A stretch of DNA of 64,000 nucleotides from an uncultured Bacteroidia bacterium (GTDB lineage Bacteria > Bacteroidota > Bacteroidia > Bacteroidales > UBA932), in the NCBI GenBank assembly GCA_902782225.1, contig CACZMF010000005.1:1-64000 (forward strand). The letters are read 5' to 3'. Below, one piece after another: positions 8,060-16,699 of the stretch (position 1 is the first letter of the stretch; every line of letters begins with the position of its first letter). The translations under genes and the position numbers were made by a program. The notes beneath the pieces are model-generated. The model was not told the DNA's origin. It saw only the letters and a list, made by a program, of their open reading frames with translations, and did not search any database.

Positions 8060-9067
8060 TCAAATAACCATCCCGTGAAGCCTGTCCTCAATGGAACGGA
8101 GAGCTTTCACGAGTTCATCCCAGGAGGGAGAGGGCCCGTAGATGAACTGTTCCTGCATTGAACGGTAGTCGTCTTTCCACTGGGGAAGAAGCGGCTCGGG
8201 CGGCAGTATCCTGAGATTCTGCGGCTGATGGCCGGAATAGTCGATTCCGCGGATAGCATTGAACACGCTCCGGTGCCGGACTAAAGTGCGGTAGAGATCC
8301 GTGTCGGCAAGCGCCTTGTCGGTGTAGCCTGCGGCATCCAGGCTATAGAGGTCATAGAGATGGCGGGACATCCTGCGAGAGCGGGGGTGGTCTTTCTGGA
8401 ACTCTTCGTGGAGCAGGAAGACCTTTTCCAGAAAGGTGCGGGTGGGAACAACCGTAGGGACCAAAGTCTCAGGGAAATCTATCACAGGCGACAACTGTGC
8501 GGCGAAGGGCACGATGCTGCGAAGCTCCCGGGGCTCCCGCAGGTTGCGGCAACTGAACTCTATTCTCACCACTTCCTTGATATAAGGATCGGCAGGAAGC
8601 ACGCTGTAGTAAGGGACAAGGAGCACGGTAGGATCGGCATCCGAATCCTGCCTGACCTTGAAATTGACCTCATATTTGTCGCCGCCATACACATAGACAA
8701 GCCCGCGCAACTCATCCCGGACCACCTCCTGGATATACTTTCGGGAGAGTTTACGGATGCGGTCCCGCGAAGAGCGGGTGTCTCCGGAAAGGCCGAAGAA
8801 AGACTTGTCGATAGAGATATCGACATCTTCCGAGAAGCGCTGTGTGATGCCCCAGGCCTTGCTCAGCGACGTCCCGCCCTTGAAGGTCAGGGCTTCAGCA
8901 CAATCAAGAGAGAAAACTGCTTTAATCACGTGGCTCACCCACCAGTCCTTTTCAGCCGCCTTGGGGCTTACGTTCAGTTTCTCTTTGATCTTGAAGTAAG
9001 CATCTCTCTTCTCGTCATCGGAAGAGAGCCAGAAATTAACTGTTTTTTCGTTTTCCATAAAAGTCAA
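8060..9067 (-). CDS. abiEii: AbiEii-type nucleotidyltransferase toxin
   Basis: This 335-residue protein belongs to the AbiEii/AbiGii nucleotidyltransferase toxins (type IV toxin-antitoxin or abortive phage infection). Residues 63-70 read KGGTSLSK and residues 78-87 FSEDVDISID. These are the GxS and DxD-type motifs of this polymerase-beta-like fold, with the acidic residues intact. Known relatives transfer nucleotides to tRNA acceptor stems and block growth. The first 32 nt overlap the end of the upstream AbiEi-like gene, so the start could be the ATG at 9067 or the internal ATG at 9058. Gene order antitoxin then toxin matches the family. Confidence 0.85.
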   Translation of the reverse strand: MTFMENEKTVNFWLSSDDEKRDAYFKIKEKLNVSPKAAEKDWWVSHVIKAVFSLDCAEALTFKGGTSLSKAWGITQRFSEDVDISIDKSFFGLSGDTRSSRDRIRKLSRKYIQEVVRDELRGLVYVYGGDKYEVNFKVRQDSDADPTVLLVPYYSVLPADPYIKEVVRIEFSCRNLREPRELRSIVPFAAQLSPVIDFPETLVPTVVPTRTFLEKVFLLHEEFQKDHPRSRRMSRHLYDLYSLDAAGYTDKALADTDLYRTLVRHRSVFNAIRGIDYSGHQPQNLRILPPEPLLPQWKDDYRSMQEQFIYGPSPSWDELVKALRSIEDRLHGMVI

Positions 9068-9659
9068 GTATTAAGTTTCTAATCCAGGAAGGCGTATTCT
9101 TGAGGTCTTCACGAATCTCCATATAGGGGATGTCGGAATAAATAGCCCTGAGAGTGTCCAGCTCGAACTCCCAAAGAGAATCCTTGCCTATGTCTTCAAG
9201 GGCAATTACTGTCAGCATTATTATATGCGAACGATAGTTGAACACTCTCGGAGAAACGTGGTAGAGCACTATCGGGCAGGCATTCTTTCGATAATAAATC
9301 TTGCGGGACGGCCCGTCTGTCGTATAAACGGGGTTCATCACGACCTGGTCTGACAGGCCGAGGGCATTCTGGGCTTCTCCGGGGCAAGGTCCAATTCTGA
9401 AACCATCCCTCCGGATATACGCGTCAAGTACTTTATCCGAGCCGGCCGGTAAAACGCCCATACCCCACTTCCGGTCAATGGTAGGGAAACAATACAACCC
9501 TCTTTCCATCCTCATTAGCACTTCTGAAGCTACAAGCCTCTGCAGAGCCTTCGAGACAGCTTTTTCCGACCCGCAGTCGAAGAAATCCGAAGGAAAATAC
9601 ACTTTGCCTTCTCCCCCGGCACGCACTATGCGCTCAATCTTTTTCTCTACGCTATCCAT
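9036..9659 (-). CDS. abiEi: AbiEi/DUF6088-type antitoxin and regulator
   Basis: This 207-residue protein is read from the ATG at 9659. A TTG at 9692 would add 11 residues but lies upstream of the -7 box at 9668-9675, so it is unlikely. An N-terminal winged-helix region (residues ~5-65: FPSDFFDCGSEKAVSKALQR, then LVASEVLMRMERGLYCFP) matches AbiEi/DUF6088 proteins, which bind their own promoter. The middle holds the typical GMGVLPAGSDKVLDAY segment. It is followed by the overlapping AbiEii toxin gene. A perfect 11-bp inverted repeat covers the promoter, which fits autorepression. Confidence 0.8.
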   Translation of the reverse strand: MDSVEKKIERIVRAGGEGKVYFPSDFFDCGSEKAVSKALQRLVASEVLMRMERGLYCFPTIDRKWGMGVLPAGSDKVLDAYIRRDGFRIGPCPGEAQNALGLSDQVVMNPVYTTDGPSRKIYYRKNACPIVLYHVSPRVFNYRSHIIMLTVIALEDIGKDSLWEFELDTLRAIYSDIPYMEIREDLKNTPSWIRNLILDFYGKRKNS

Positions 9660-9660
9660 A

Positions 9661-9698
9661 TTTGTCGCAAATTTATGGTGTTTTTGCGACAAAACAAA
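9661..9698 (-). promoter_or_regulatory. abiE promoter embedded in a palindromic operator
   Basis: TTTGTCGCAAA at 9661-9671 and TTTGCGACAAA at 9683-9693 form a perfect 11-bp inverted repeat with an 11-bp spacer, so the half-sites are two helical turns apart. On the minus strand the -7 box TAAATTTG (9668-9675) and the -33 TTTG (9695-9698, 19-nt spacing) overlap this palindrome. The ATG at 9659 is 8 nt past the -7 box, giving almost no leader. AbiEi-family antitoxins are known to bind inverted repeats here; binding at this site is inferred. Confidence 0.7.
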
Positions 9699-9710
9699 GG
9701 AAAAAAGAGT

Positions 9711-9718
9711 TATCTTTG
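9711..9718 (+). promoter_or_regulatory. -7 promoter box for the YiiX-like gene
   Basis: TATCTTTG on the plus strand ends only 4 nt before the ATG at 9723, so the transcript is predicted to be leaderless. It is divergent from the abiE promoter, and the abiE palindrome lies just upstream. Confidence 0.5.
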
Positions 9719-9722
9719 CAGT

Positions 9723-10388
9723 ATGAAAAAGGCATTATTATTCGCATTCACTGTGGCAGCAGCGGCGATGTCGGTCCTTTCCTGCCGCAGCACGGCCGAA
9801 AGCCCGCGGATCCAGACAGGAGACCTGCTGTTTGTCGGGATTCCGATGGACTATGATGCAGAGAATATGTCGCGGGCCATTGCGGAGGCCACTTCCACGG
9901 GCGGCGAAATCAACTATATCCACACTGCCGTGCTGGAAGTGGACGAGTCCGGCCCGGTGTGGGTAATCGACGCCACTCTCGCCCACGGAGTGGACCGCCA
10001 CCCGCTGGACACGCTGTTCAAGGATTTCACCCTCAACAACGGCGGACGCGCGACCTTCAAGGTGATGCGCCTTAAAGACGACAGCGGCGCAGCCCGCCAC
10101 GTGGAGCAGTGCAAGGCCCTTCTGGGCGAGGAATACGACCTGTACTTCCTTCCCGGCAACGGCCGGCACTACTGCACCGAAATAGTGTACGACTGCTACC
10201 TCGACAAGGACGGACGCCACATCTTCGACGCCCCGCCCATGAATTTCAAGAACAAGGCCGGCGAGATGCCCGAATACTGGACCTGGCTTTTCGGTCAGCT
10301 CGGCCGGAGCGTCCCGCAGGGCGTCCCTGGCACCAATCCGCAGGGGATGTTCGCCTCCCCCAAGCTTCACCACGTCACCGACCTCTAG
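9723..10388 (+). CDS. YiiX/YebB-like NlpC/P60-superfamily lipoprotein hydrolase
   Basis: This 221-residue protein is read from the ATG at 9723, which gives a clean lipoprotein signal (SVLSC, Cys 21). The longer in-frame ORF from 9675 would spoil that signal. The fold is a permuted papain-like NlpC/P60 domain of the YiiX/YebB type: QTGDLLFVG (31-39), the histidine in NYIHTAVL (His 67) and the cysteine in HYCTEIVYDCY (Cys 151), preceded by YDLYFLPGNGRHY. These proteins are predicted cysteine hydrolases or amidases acting on cell-wall peptide or lipid-linked substrates. The substrate is unknown. It stands alone between the abiE operon and a REPIN-like repeat. Confidence 0.75.
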   Translation: MKKALLFAFTVAAAAMSVLSCRSTAESPRIQTGDLLFVGIPMDYDAENMSRAIAEATSTGGEINYIHTAVLEVDESGPVWVIDATLAHGVDRHPLDTLFKDFTLNNGGRATFKVMRLKDDSGAARHVEQCKALLGEEYDLYFLPGNGRHYCTEIVYDCYLDKDGRHIFDAPPMNFKNKAGEMPEYWTWLFGQLGRSVPQGVPGTNPQGMFASPKLHHVTDL

Positions 10389-10390
10389 CG

Positions 10391-10499
10391 GCCGTTTTCC
10401 GCAACTCCCTCAGTATCAACACCCTACAATTCTCCTGTGCTCCAAACGGCGCACAGGAGACGCAGTTGCGGCTGATTGTCAGGGACTTACGGAAAACGC
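10391..10499. repeat. REPIN-like palindromic element, copy A
   Basis: The core is TCTCCTGTGC (10431-10440), loop TCCAAACGGC (10441-10450) and GCACAGGAGA (10451-10460), a perfect 10-bp stem. Outside this, CGTTTTCCGCAACTCCCTCA on the left is matched in inverted form by TGTCAGGGACTTACGGAAAACG on the right. The element is therefore two inverted ~49-bp half-sites. It lies between two convergent genes. Its right end is shared with the terminator stem at 10494-10530. Copies B, C and D at 25371, 26716 and 27803 have the same architecture. Confidence 0.85.
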
Positions 10500-10530
10500 T
10501 CCCGCAACTGTTTCAGTCGGGGGAGCGTTT
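10494..10530. terminator. Bidirectional hairpin terminator between convergent genes
   Basis: AAACGCTCCC (10494-10503) pairs perfectly with GGGAGCGTTT (10521-10530), and an inner ACTG/CAGT stem lies between. It sits between the YiiX-like gene and eno, both of which end toward it. The T runs are short, so termination strength is uncertain. Confidence 0.5.
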
Positions 10531-10571
10531 GAGTCCCTGGGAAGCAGGGGAAATTGCCGTTCTAGACGAAA

Positions 10572-11897
<1,326 letters not shown>

Positions 11898-11922
11898 TTA
11901 AGTGGTATTCTTTTTTGCCGCG

Positions 11923-11930
11923 CAAATTTA
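11923..11930 (-). promoter_or_regulatory. -7 promoter box for eno
   Basis: The minus strand reads TAAATTTG, 40 nt before the enolase ATG at 11882. No clear -33 TTTG is visible at the usual distance. Confidence 0.5.
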
Positions 11931-11962
11931 GTCAATTTTCAGCAATAATGGTAATATTTTGA

Positions 11963-13594
11963 CTATATCTCATCCGGCAGCGGAGCCGGTTTGCCGGTGG
12001 AGACGACGATGGGCATGACGCCGTGCCAGGCGCGCATCTTGTCGGAGAAGACTTTGGCAAGCTCCGACACGAGTTCCGGATGCTCCGCAGCCACATTGTG
12101 CTCCTCGCCTATGTCGTCCTTAAGGTTGTAGAGCTCAAGGGCGGCTGCACGGGCAGTGGCGCGGGTGTCGGGATAAAGCCTTTCATCGCAGGCACGGGCT
12201 CCCTCCTTGATGCGGTACACAAGTTTCCAGTCCCCTACCCGCACGGCACTCAGGAAGTCGATGTCCTCCAGATCGTAAGGCTTCCATTTATGGGGATAGT
12301 GAAACACCAGCGGGCGCTCCGGCGAAGGGCCCGAGCCCGTGCCGGTGACCAGCGGCAGCAGCGACTCCCCGTCGACATCCTGCACTGCCGTCCAGCCGCG
12401 CACTCCCGCAATGTCCAGTATCGTGGGGAACATATCCTCGCAGATCACGGGCACGCTGCACCTCCCCACTCTCGTCCTGCCTGGGTAGCAGATCATCAGA
12501 GGCACGCGGATGCCTCCCTCGTAGTTCGAGCCCTTGCCCTCGCGAAGCGGCTTGTTCTGGGTGTGCGGAATGCCGCCCTTCTGCTTGTTTTCGGAATTGC
12601 CGCCGTTGTCGGTCATGAAGATAATCACCGTATTGTCCGCAATCCCCTTTTCGTCAAGGAAGAGAAGCAGCCGTCCAAGACTGGCGTCAACTCCCTCGAC
12701 CAGAGAAGCATAGGCCGCCTGCCCCTCATCCATGCCGGCGTCGCGGTACTTCTGGGCGAAGCGTTCGTCCGGCTGTATGGGAGTGTGGGTGGCGTAGCTT
12801 GCCATATACAAATAAAAGGGCTGCTTGTGGCGGATCGGGTAATCCAGCGCCTTGAGGGCTTCGCTGGTCAGCGCGTCGGTCAGATGGGTGTCGGTGCCGT
12901 AGTATTCCACAAGGTTCTGCACTGCGAAATCGTTCCAGCGCTCCTTGGTGTTGCCGTAATTCTTCAGGCCGCTGTAGTCGCGGGGCATCCCGGCCATGGT
13001 GCCGGCGATGTTGACGCAGAAGCCGTGGTTGTAGGCGTTCACGCCCGGGGTGCCGGCCGACGCCCAGTGGGCCTTGCCCACATGGATGGTGAAGTAGCCC
13101 GCATCCTTGAGGTACTGCACCAGGGAGCTGGCATACTGGGTATGCGGCACGCCCGGAACGGGGCTGATTCCGTTGATGTTCCAGTCGGGCCGCGACAGCA
13201 CGTCACCCGCCAGCGCATCCCCGCTTCCGCTGTGCTCCGCCATCCAAAAACCGCCTCCGGTGGCATCAGAAGGAGTGTCGCGCACCGCCGACGTCCAGTT
13301 GGTGATGCGGGTGTGGGCGGCATTCATTCCGGTCATTATGCTGGTGCGGGTGGGCGTGGACACCGCGCAGGCGTAGGCATTGCCGAACACGGTGCTACGC
13401 TCGCTCAGGCGCTGCATGTTAGGGGTATTGAAGCGAAGGTTGTTGGGATACAGTTCATCCCCGTACTGCACGCTGCTGTCCACCCATCCGAAGTCGTCCA
13501 CCAGGAAGAAAACGATATTGGGCTGGTTGGCCTTCTGCGAGCAGGCAGCCAGGGGCAGGAGGGCTGACAATCCTGCCAGATGCTTGATTTTCAT
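11963..13594 (-). CDS. Sulfatase, S-type, lipoprotein
   Basis: This 543-residue arylsulfatase-family protein has a lipoprotein signal (LPLAAC, Cys 18). FFLVDDFGW (29-37) holds metal-binding aspartates. The sulfatase signature STPTRTSIMTG starts at Ser 79, so the residue converted to formylglycine is serine and the protein needs an anaerobic sulfatase-maturating radical-SAM enzyme, which this window does not encode. The second metal site is IIFMTDNGG. It likely removes sulfate from host or algal glycans in the periplasm or at the surface. Its ATG overlaps the stop of the NusG-like gene upstream by 4 nt. The substrate subfamily cannot be told by eye. Confidence 0.9.
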   Translation of the reverse strand: MKIKHLAGLSALLPLAACSQKANQPNIVFFLVDDFGWVDSSVQYGDELYPNNLRFNTPNMQRLSERSTVFGNAYACAVSTPTRTSIMTGMNAAHTRITNWTSAVRDTPSDATGGGFWMAEHSGSGDALAGDVLSRPDWNINGISPVPGVPHTQYASSLVQYLKDAGYFTIHVGKAHWASAGTPGVNAYNHGFCVNIAGTMAGMPRDYSGLKNYGNTKERWNDFAVQNLVEYYGTDTHLTDALTSEALKALDYPIRHKQPFYLYMASYATHTPIQPDERFAQKYRDAGMDEGQAAYASLVEGVDASLGRLLLFLDEKGIADNTVIIFMTDNGGNSENKQKGGIPHTQNKPLREGKGSNYEGGIRVPLMICYPGRTRVGRCSVPVICEDMFPTILDIAGVRGWTAVQDVDGESLLPLVTGTGSGPSPERPLVFHYPHKWKPYDLEDIDFLSAVRVGDWKLVYRIKEGARACDERLYPDTRATARAAALELYNLKDDIGEEHNVAAEHPELVSELAKVFSDKMRAWHGVMPIVVSTGKPAPLPDEI

Positions 13595-14073
13595 ATCTTT
13601 TCGAGTAGTTCAGGAGGTATGTATGTGGTTGCGATCGCCACCACGCCGGATATGGTCACGACGAGCTTGCGATCTTTCTTGATTCGTTTGATATAGCCTT
13701 CGGCGCCCTTGAACGGGCCGTCAGTGACGCGCACCTTGTCGCCTGTCTGGTATGTGGCAGGATCGTTTTCCAGTACGGTCAGGCCCGACTGCATAGCGGA
13801 GGTGACGATACGGAAGACCTCCATCTCCTTGTCCGGCACCACGACAGGTATGTGCGTCAAGGGGTCCGAATATACATACATACGGCTGAAACCGCACTCC
13901 CATTCATCGTGCCGTATACGCTCGACGGTATCCGCATCGGTGTGGATGAACAGGAACGAAGGCACGACGCTCTGCGTGTAGTATGCCACCCCCTTGCGGT
14001 CGAGCATATCGCAGACCTGCACGGTGCGGTTCCAGCGGGTTTTTACGGCATACCAGTGTAATTCCTGCTCCAT
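13591..14073 (-). CDS. UpxY/NusG-like specialised transcription antiterminator
   Basis: This 160-residue protein is read from the ATG at 14073. The frame stays open further upstream, but that stretch crosses the tRNA gene on the opposite strand and is not credible. The N-terminal NGN-like domain starts MEQELHWYAVKTRWNRTVQV and contains SFLFIHTD. The C-terminal KOW-like part reads GDKVRVTDGPFKGAEGYIKR. Such NusG paralogs (UpxY, LoaP) load at the head of their own operon and promote read-through. Here the only downstream partner is the sulfatase, with a 4-nt overlap. Most known relatives head long capsule or polysaccharide operons, so this short target is unusual. Confidence 0.8.
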   Translation of the reverse strand: MEQELHWYAVKTRWNRTVQVCDMLDRKGVAYYTQSVVPSFLFIHTDADTVERIRHDEWECGFSRMYVYSDPLTHIPVVVPDKEMEVFRIVTSAMQSGLTVLENDPATYQTGDKVRVTDGPFKGAEGYIKRIKKDRKLVVTISGVVAIATTYIPPELLEKI

Positions 14074-14088
14074 CAATCGTTTTTTTTG

Positions 14089-14096
14089 TATATTTG
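14089..14096 (+). promoter_or_regulatory. -7 promoter box for tRNA-Leu
   Basis: TATATTTG on the plus strand is 9 nt before the first base of the tRNA. Confidence 0.45.
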
Positions 14097-14105
14097 CAGT
14101 CCCTT

Positions 14106-14185
14106 GCGGGCGTGTTGAAATGGTAGACAAGCAAGACTTAGGATCTTGTGCCCTGTGCGTGTGGGTTCGAGTCCCACCGCCCGCA
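14106..14185 (+). tRNA. tRNA-Leu (anticodon UAG)
   Basis: The acceptor stem GCGGGCG (14106-14112) pairs with CGCCCGC (14178-14184), and the discriminator is A at 14185. The anticodon stem CAAGA/TCTTG (14132-14136, 14144-14148) encloses a 7-nt loop with anticodon TAG at 14139-14141. The T arm has GTGGG-TTCGAGT-CCCAC. The extended variable arm fits a class II leucine tRNA reading CUA/CUN. The CCA end is not encoded. Confidence 0.93.
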
Positions 14186-14276
14186 CTCCAAACGGACTTT
14201 TCATCCGCTAATATAGCCATTTTCGGCTAATTCATGTGTTTAATTGAAGCATTTTGATTACCTTTAGCCCTGAAAT

Positions 14277-15494
14277 ATGGGAAAACTGTCTTCTGTACTC
14301 AAGAAATGGACGGATACCAGCCTGGTGCTGCGCATCCTCATCGGACTTGTCATAGGCGCCGTGCTCGGCCTGGCCGTGCCGGCGTGGACAGGCATAGGAA
14401 TACTCGGACACATATTCGTCAGCGCCCTGAAGGCCATTGCGCCGCTGCTGGTGGCATTTCTTGTGGCGTCGTCGATTTCCAAGGCGCACGGAGGCCTGGG
14501 ACCGCGCTTCCGCACGGTCGTTGTGCTGTATCTGGTGGCGACTCTTGTGGCAGCCGCAGTGGCAGTGGCAGGGAGTTTTATCTTCCCCGTCACGCTCACT
14601 CTTGAAGACGCGGCAAGCGGGGCGGCGCCCGGAGGCCTTGCCGACGTGTTCAGGAACCTGCTCACAAAAATGGTCATGAACCCGATTCAGGCGGTCGCCG
14701 AAGCCAACTACATCGGCATACTGTTCTGGGCCATCATCATAGGCATCGCCCTGAAGATCACAGGGAGCGAGACAGCAATCAGGGTCGTGTCCGAAATTTC
14801 GGAAGTGATCACGCTCGCCGTCAAATGGATAATCCAGTTCGCCCCCTTCGGAATCCTCGGCCTGGTCTATTCCGCCGTGTCCGAAAGCGGTCTGGAGATA
14901 TTCACCATCTACGGCAAACTGCTCCTCCTGCTGGTCGGATGCATGCTCGCCAGCGTGCTGATATTCAATCCGTTGATTTCGTTCATCGCTATGCGGCGCA
15001 ATCCCTATCCGCTGCTCTTCACCTGCCTCAAGGAAAGCGGCATCAACGCCTTCTTCACCCGTTCTTCCGCGGCTAACATACCCATCAACATGGCCCTCTG
15101 CGAGAAACTCGGCATCGAGGAGGACTTCTACTCCGTCAGCATCCCGCTGGGAGCCACAGTGAATATGAACGGCGCCGCCGTGACCATCACCGTGATGTCG
15201 CTCGCCGTGGCCCACACCCTCGGCATCGAAGTGAGCTTCGCTTCCGCGCTATTCCTCAGCGTGATCGCCACCCTCGGGGCCTGCGGGGCGTCCGGAGTGG
15301 CCGGCGGATCGCTGCTGCTGATACCTATGGCGTGCTCATTCTTCGGAATCGGGAACGACGTGGCCATGCAGGCGGTGGCCATAGGCTTCATCATCGGAGT
15401 GGTGCAGGATTCAGTGGAGACTGCGGTCAACTCCAGCGGCGACGTGTTCTTCACCGCCACCGCCGAGTATCGCTCCAATCGGAAAAAGAATTAA
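14277..15494 (+). CDS. sstT: Serine/threonine:Na+ symporter (SstT-like)
   Basis: This 405-residue integral membrane protein belongs to the dicarboxylate/amino acid:cation symporter (DAACS) family. Hydrophobic helices start at residue ~17 (LVLRILIGLVIGAVLGLAVP). The signature stretch TRSSAANIPINMALCEKLGI and the following VSIPLGATVNMNGAAVTITV are typical of SstT and contain the substrate and sodium sites. It would import serine or threonine with sodium. A near-consensus TACCTTTA box lies at 14259-14266. Its 3' end overlaps that of serB by 4 nt. The juxtaposition with serB, a serine biosynthetic gene, may be meaningful for serine supply. Confidence 0.9.
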   Translation: MGKLSSVLKKWTDTSLVLRILIGLVIGAVLGLAVPAWTGIGILGHIFVSALKAIAPLLVAFLVASSISKAHGGLGPRFRTVVVLYLVATLVAAAVAVAGSFIFPVTLTLEDAASGAAPGGLADVFRNLLTKMVMNPIQAVAEANYIGILFWAIIIGIALKITGSETAIRVVSEISEVITLAVKWIIQFAPFGILGLVYSAVSESGLEIFTIYGKLLLLLVGCMLASVLIFNPLISFIAMRRNPYPLLFTCLKESGINAFFTRSSAANIPINMALCEKLGIEEDFYSVSIPLGATVNMNGAAVTITVMSLAVAHTLGIEVSFASALFLSVIATLGACGASGVAGGSLLLIPMACSFFGIGNDVAMQAVAIGFIIGVVQDSVETAVNSSGDVFFTATAEYRSNRKKN

Positions 15495-16699
15495 GGATCT
15501 ATTTGGGAGTCCTTTAATCCCAAGAAATACAATATTCCGTCCAGGCCTATCGTGGACAGGTTCTGGTCTGCGGTAGCCTTGACCTTGGGTTTGGCATGGT
15601 AGGCGATGCCCAGGCCGGCGAGTCCGAGCATCGGCAGGTCGTTGGCGCCGTCGCCGACCGCTACGGACTGTTCCTGGTGGATACCTTCCATCTGGCATAG
15701 GAACTTCAGGAGCTCCGCCTTGCGCCTGCCGTCCACCACCTCTCCGAGGTAGCGTCCGGTCAGCTTGCCGTCCTCGACTTCAAGCTCATTGGCATAGACG
15801 TAGTCGAAGCCGAACTTGAGCTTCAGGTAGTTGCCGAAATAGGTGAATCCTCCGGACAGGATGGCTGTCTTGTAGCCGACCATCTTCAGGATGCGCATCA
15901 TGCGCTCAAGGCCCTCGTTGAAGGGCATATTCCTGGCGATATCTTCCATCACGCTGACGTCCAGGCCCTTGAGCAGAGCCACGCGGCGGGTGAAACTCTC
16001 CTTGAAGTCTATCTCGCCCCGCATCGCCGACTCTGTGATGGCCTTCACCTCGGCTCCGACACCTGCCCGCTCCGCAAGCTCGTCTATGCACTCCGTTCCG
16101 ATCAGGGTGGAGTCCATATCAAAGCAGATGAGGCGGCGGGAACGGCGGTAGATATCGTCTTTCTGGAAGGATATGTCGAGGCCGGAACCGGAACGGGACA
16201 TAAGCTCCTGCTGGAACGCCAGGCGTTCCTCCGGCTTGAGCTGGCCGCGAATGGACAGCTCTATGCAGTATTTACCCGTAGGCCCCTCCAGAGGCATACG
16301 GCCGGTCAGACGCTTGATGGCGTCGATATTGAGTCCGTAGCGGGTGATGAGCGCCGACACTTCGGCAATCTCGGCGGCAGTGACTTCCCTGCCGAGCAGG
16401 GTCACGATGTAGCGGTTACGCCCCTGACGGGCCACCCATGCATCGTACTGCTCGCGATCGATAGGGGTGAAACGGATCTGCACCCCGAGCCGGGAGGCTT
16501 CGAAGAGCAGGTCTTTCATTATGAAGCCTGACTGCTCCGTGGTGGTGCGGAACATTATGCCCAGGGTCAATGACTTATGGATGTTGGACTGGCCTATGTC
16601 CAGCACGAACGCATCGTAGCGGGCGAGAACGCCCATCAACGACGCGGTAAGGCCCGGCTTGTCGTCGCCGGAAATGTTGACTTGGATTATTTCAACCAT
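15491..16699 (-). CDS. serB: Phosphoserine phosphatase with two N-terminal ACT domains
   Basis: This 402-residue protein is read from the ATG at 16699, which overlaps the fumarase stop by 1 nt (TAATG). Residues ~1-85 and ~95-170 look like tandem ACT domains (VNISGDDKPGLTASLMGVLA), which may sense amino acids. The HAD phosphatase part starts near residue 190: motif I CFDMDSTLIG, motif II ILSGGFTYF, a lysine-containing GRRKAELLKF and motif IV VAVGDGANDLPML. It dephosphorylates O-phosphoserine in the last step of serine synthesis. It is the third gene of a prfB-fumarase-serB operon. Confidence 0.93.
   Translation of the reverse strand: MVEIIQVNISGDDKPGLTASLMGVLARYDAFVLDIGQSNIHKSLTLGIMFRTTTEQSGFIMKDLLFEASRLGVQIRFTPIDREQYDAWVARQGRNRYIVTLLGREVTAAEIAEVSALITRYGLNIDAIKRLTGRMPLEGPTGKYCIELSIRGQLKPEERLAFQQELMSRSGSGLDISFQKDDIYRRSRRLICFDMDSTLIGTECIDELAERAGVGAEVKAITESAMRGEIDFKESFTRRVALLKGLDVSVMEDIARNMPFNEGLERMMRILKMVGYKTAILSGGFTYFGNYLKLKFGFDYVYANELEVEDGKLTGRYLGEVVDGRRKAELLKFLCQMEGIHQEQSVAVGDGANDLPMLGLAGLGIAYHAKPKVKATADQNLSTIGLDGILYFLGLKDSQIDP

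Noticed and set aside
10535-10549. CCCTG/CAGGG hairpin near the end of eno as a second terminator
   Set aside because: The stem is only 5 bp and is not followed by a T run on either strand.
12023-13567. 514-residue ORF antisense to the sulfatase
   Set aside because: The sulfatase has full family motifs; the reverse frame is low-complexity with no domain.
14184-14194. CTCCAAACGG just after the tRNA, matching the REPIN loop
   Set aside because: The flanking stem arms are absent; ten matching bases can occur by chance.
14074-14220. N-terminal extension of the NusG-like ORF
   Set aside because: It runs through the tRNA-Leu gene on the opposite strand; the ATG at 14073 gives the family's normal N terminus.
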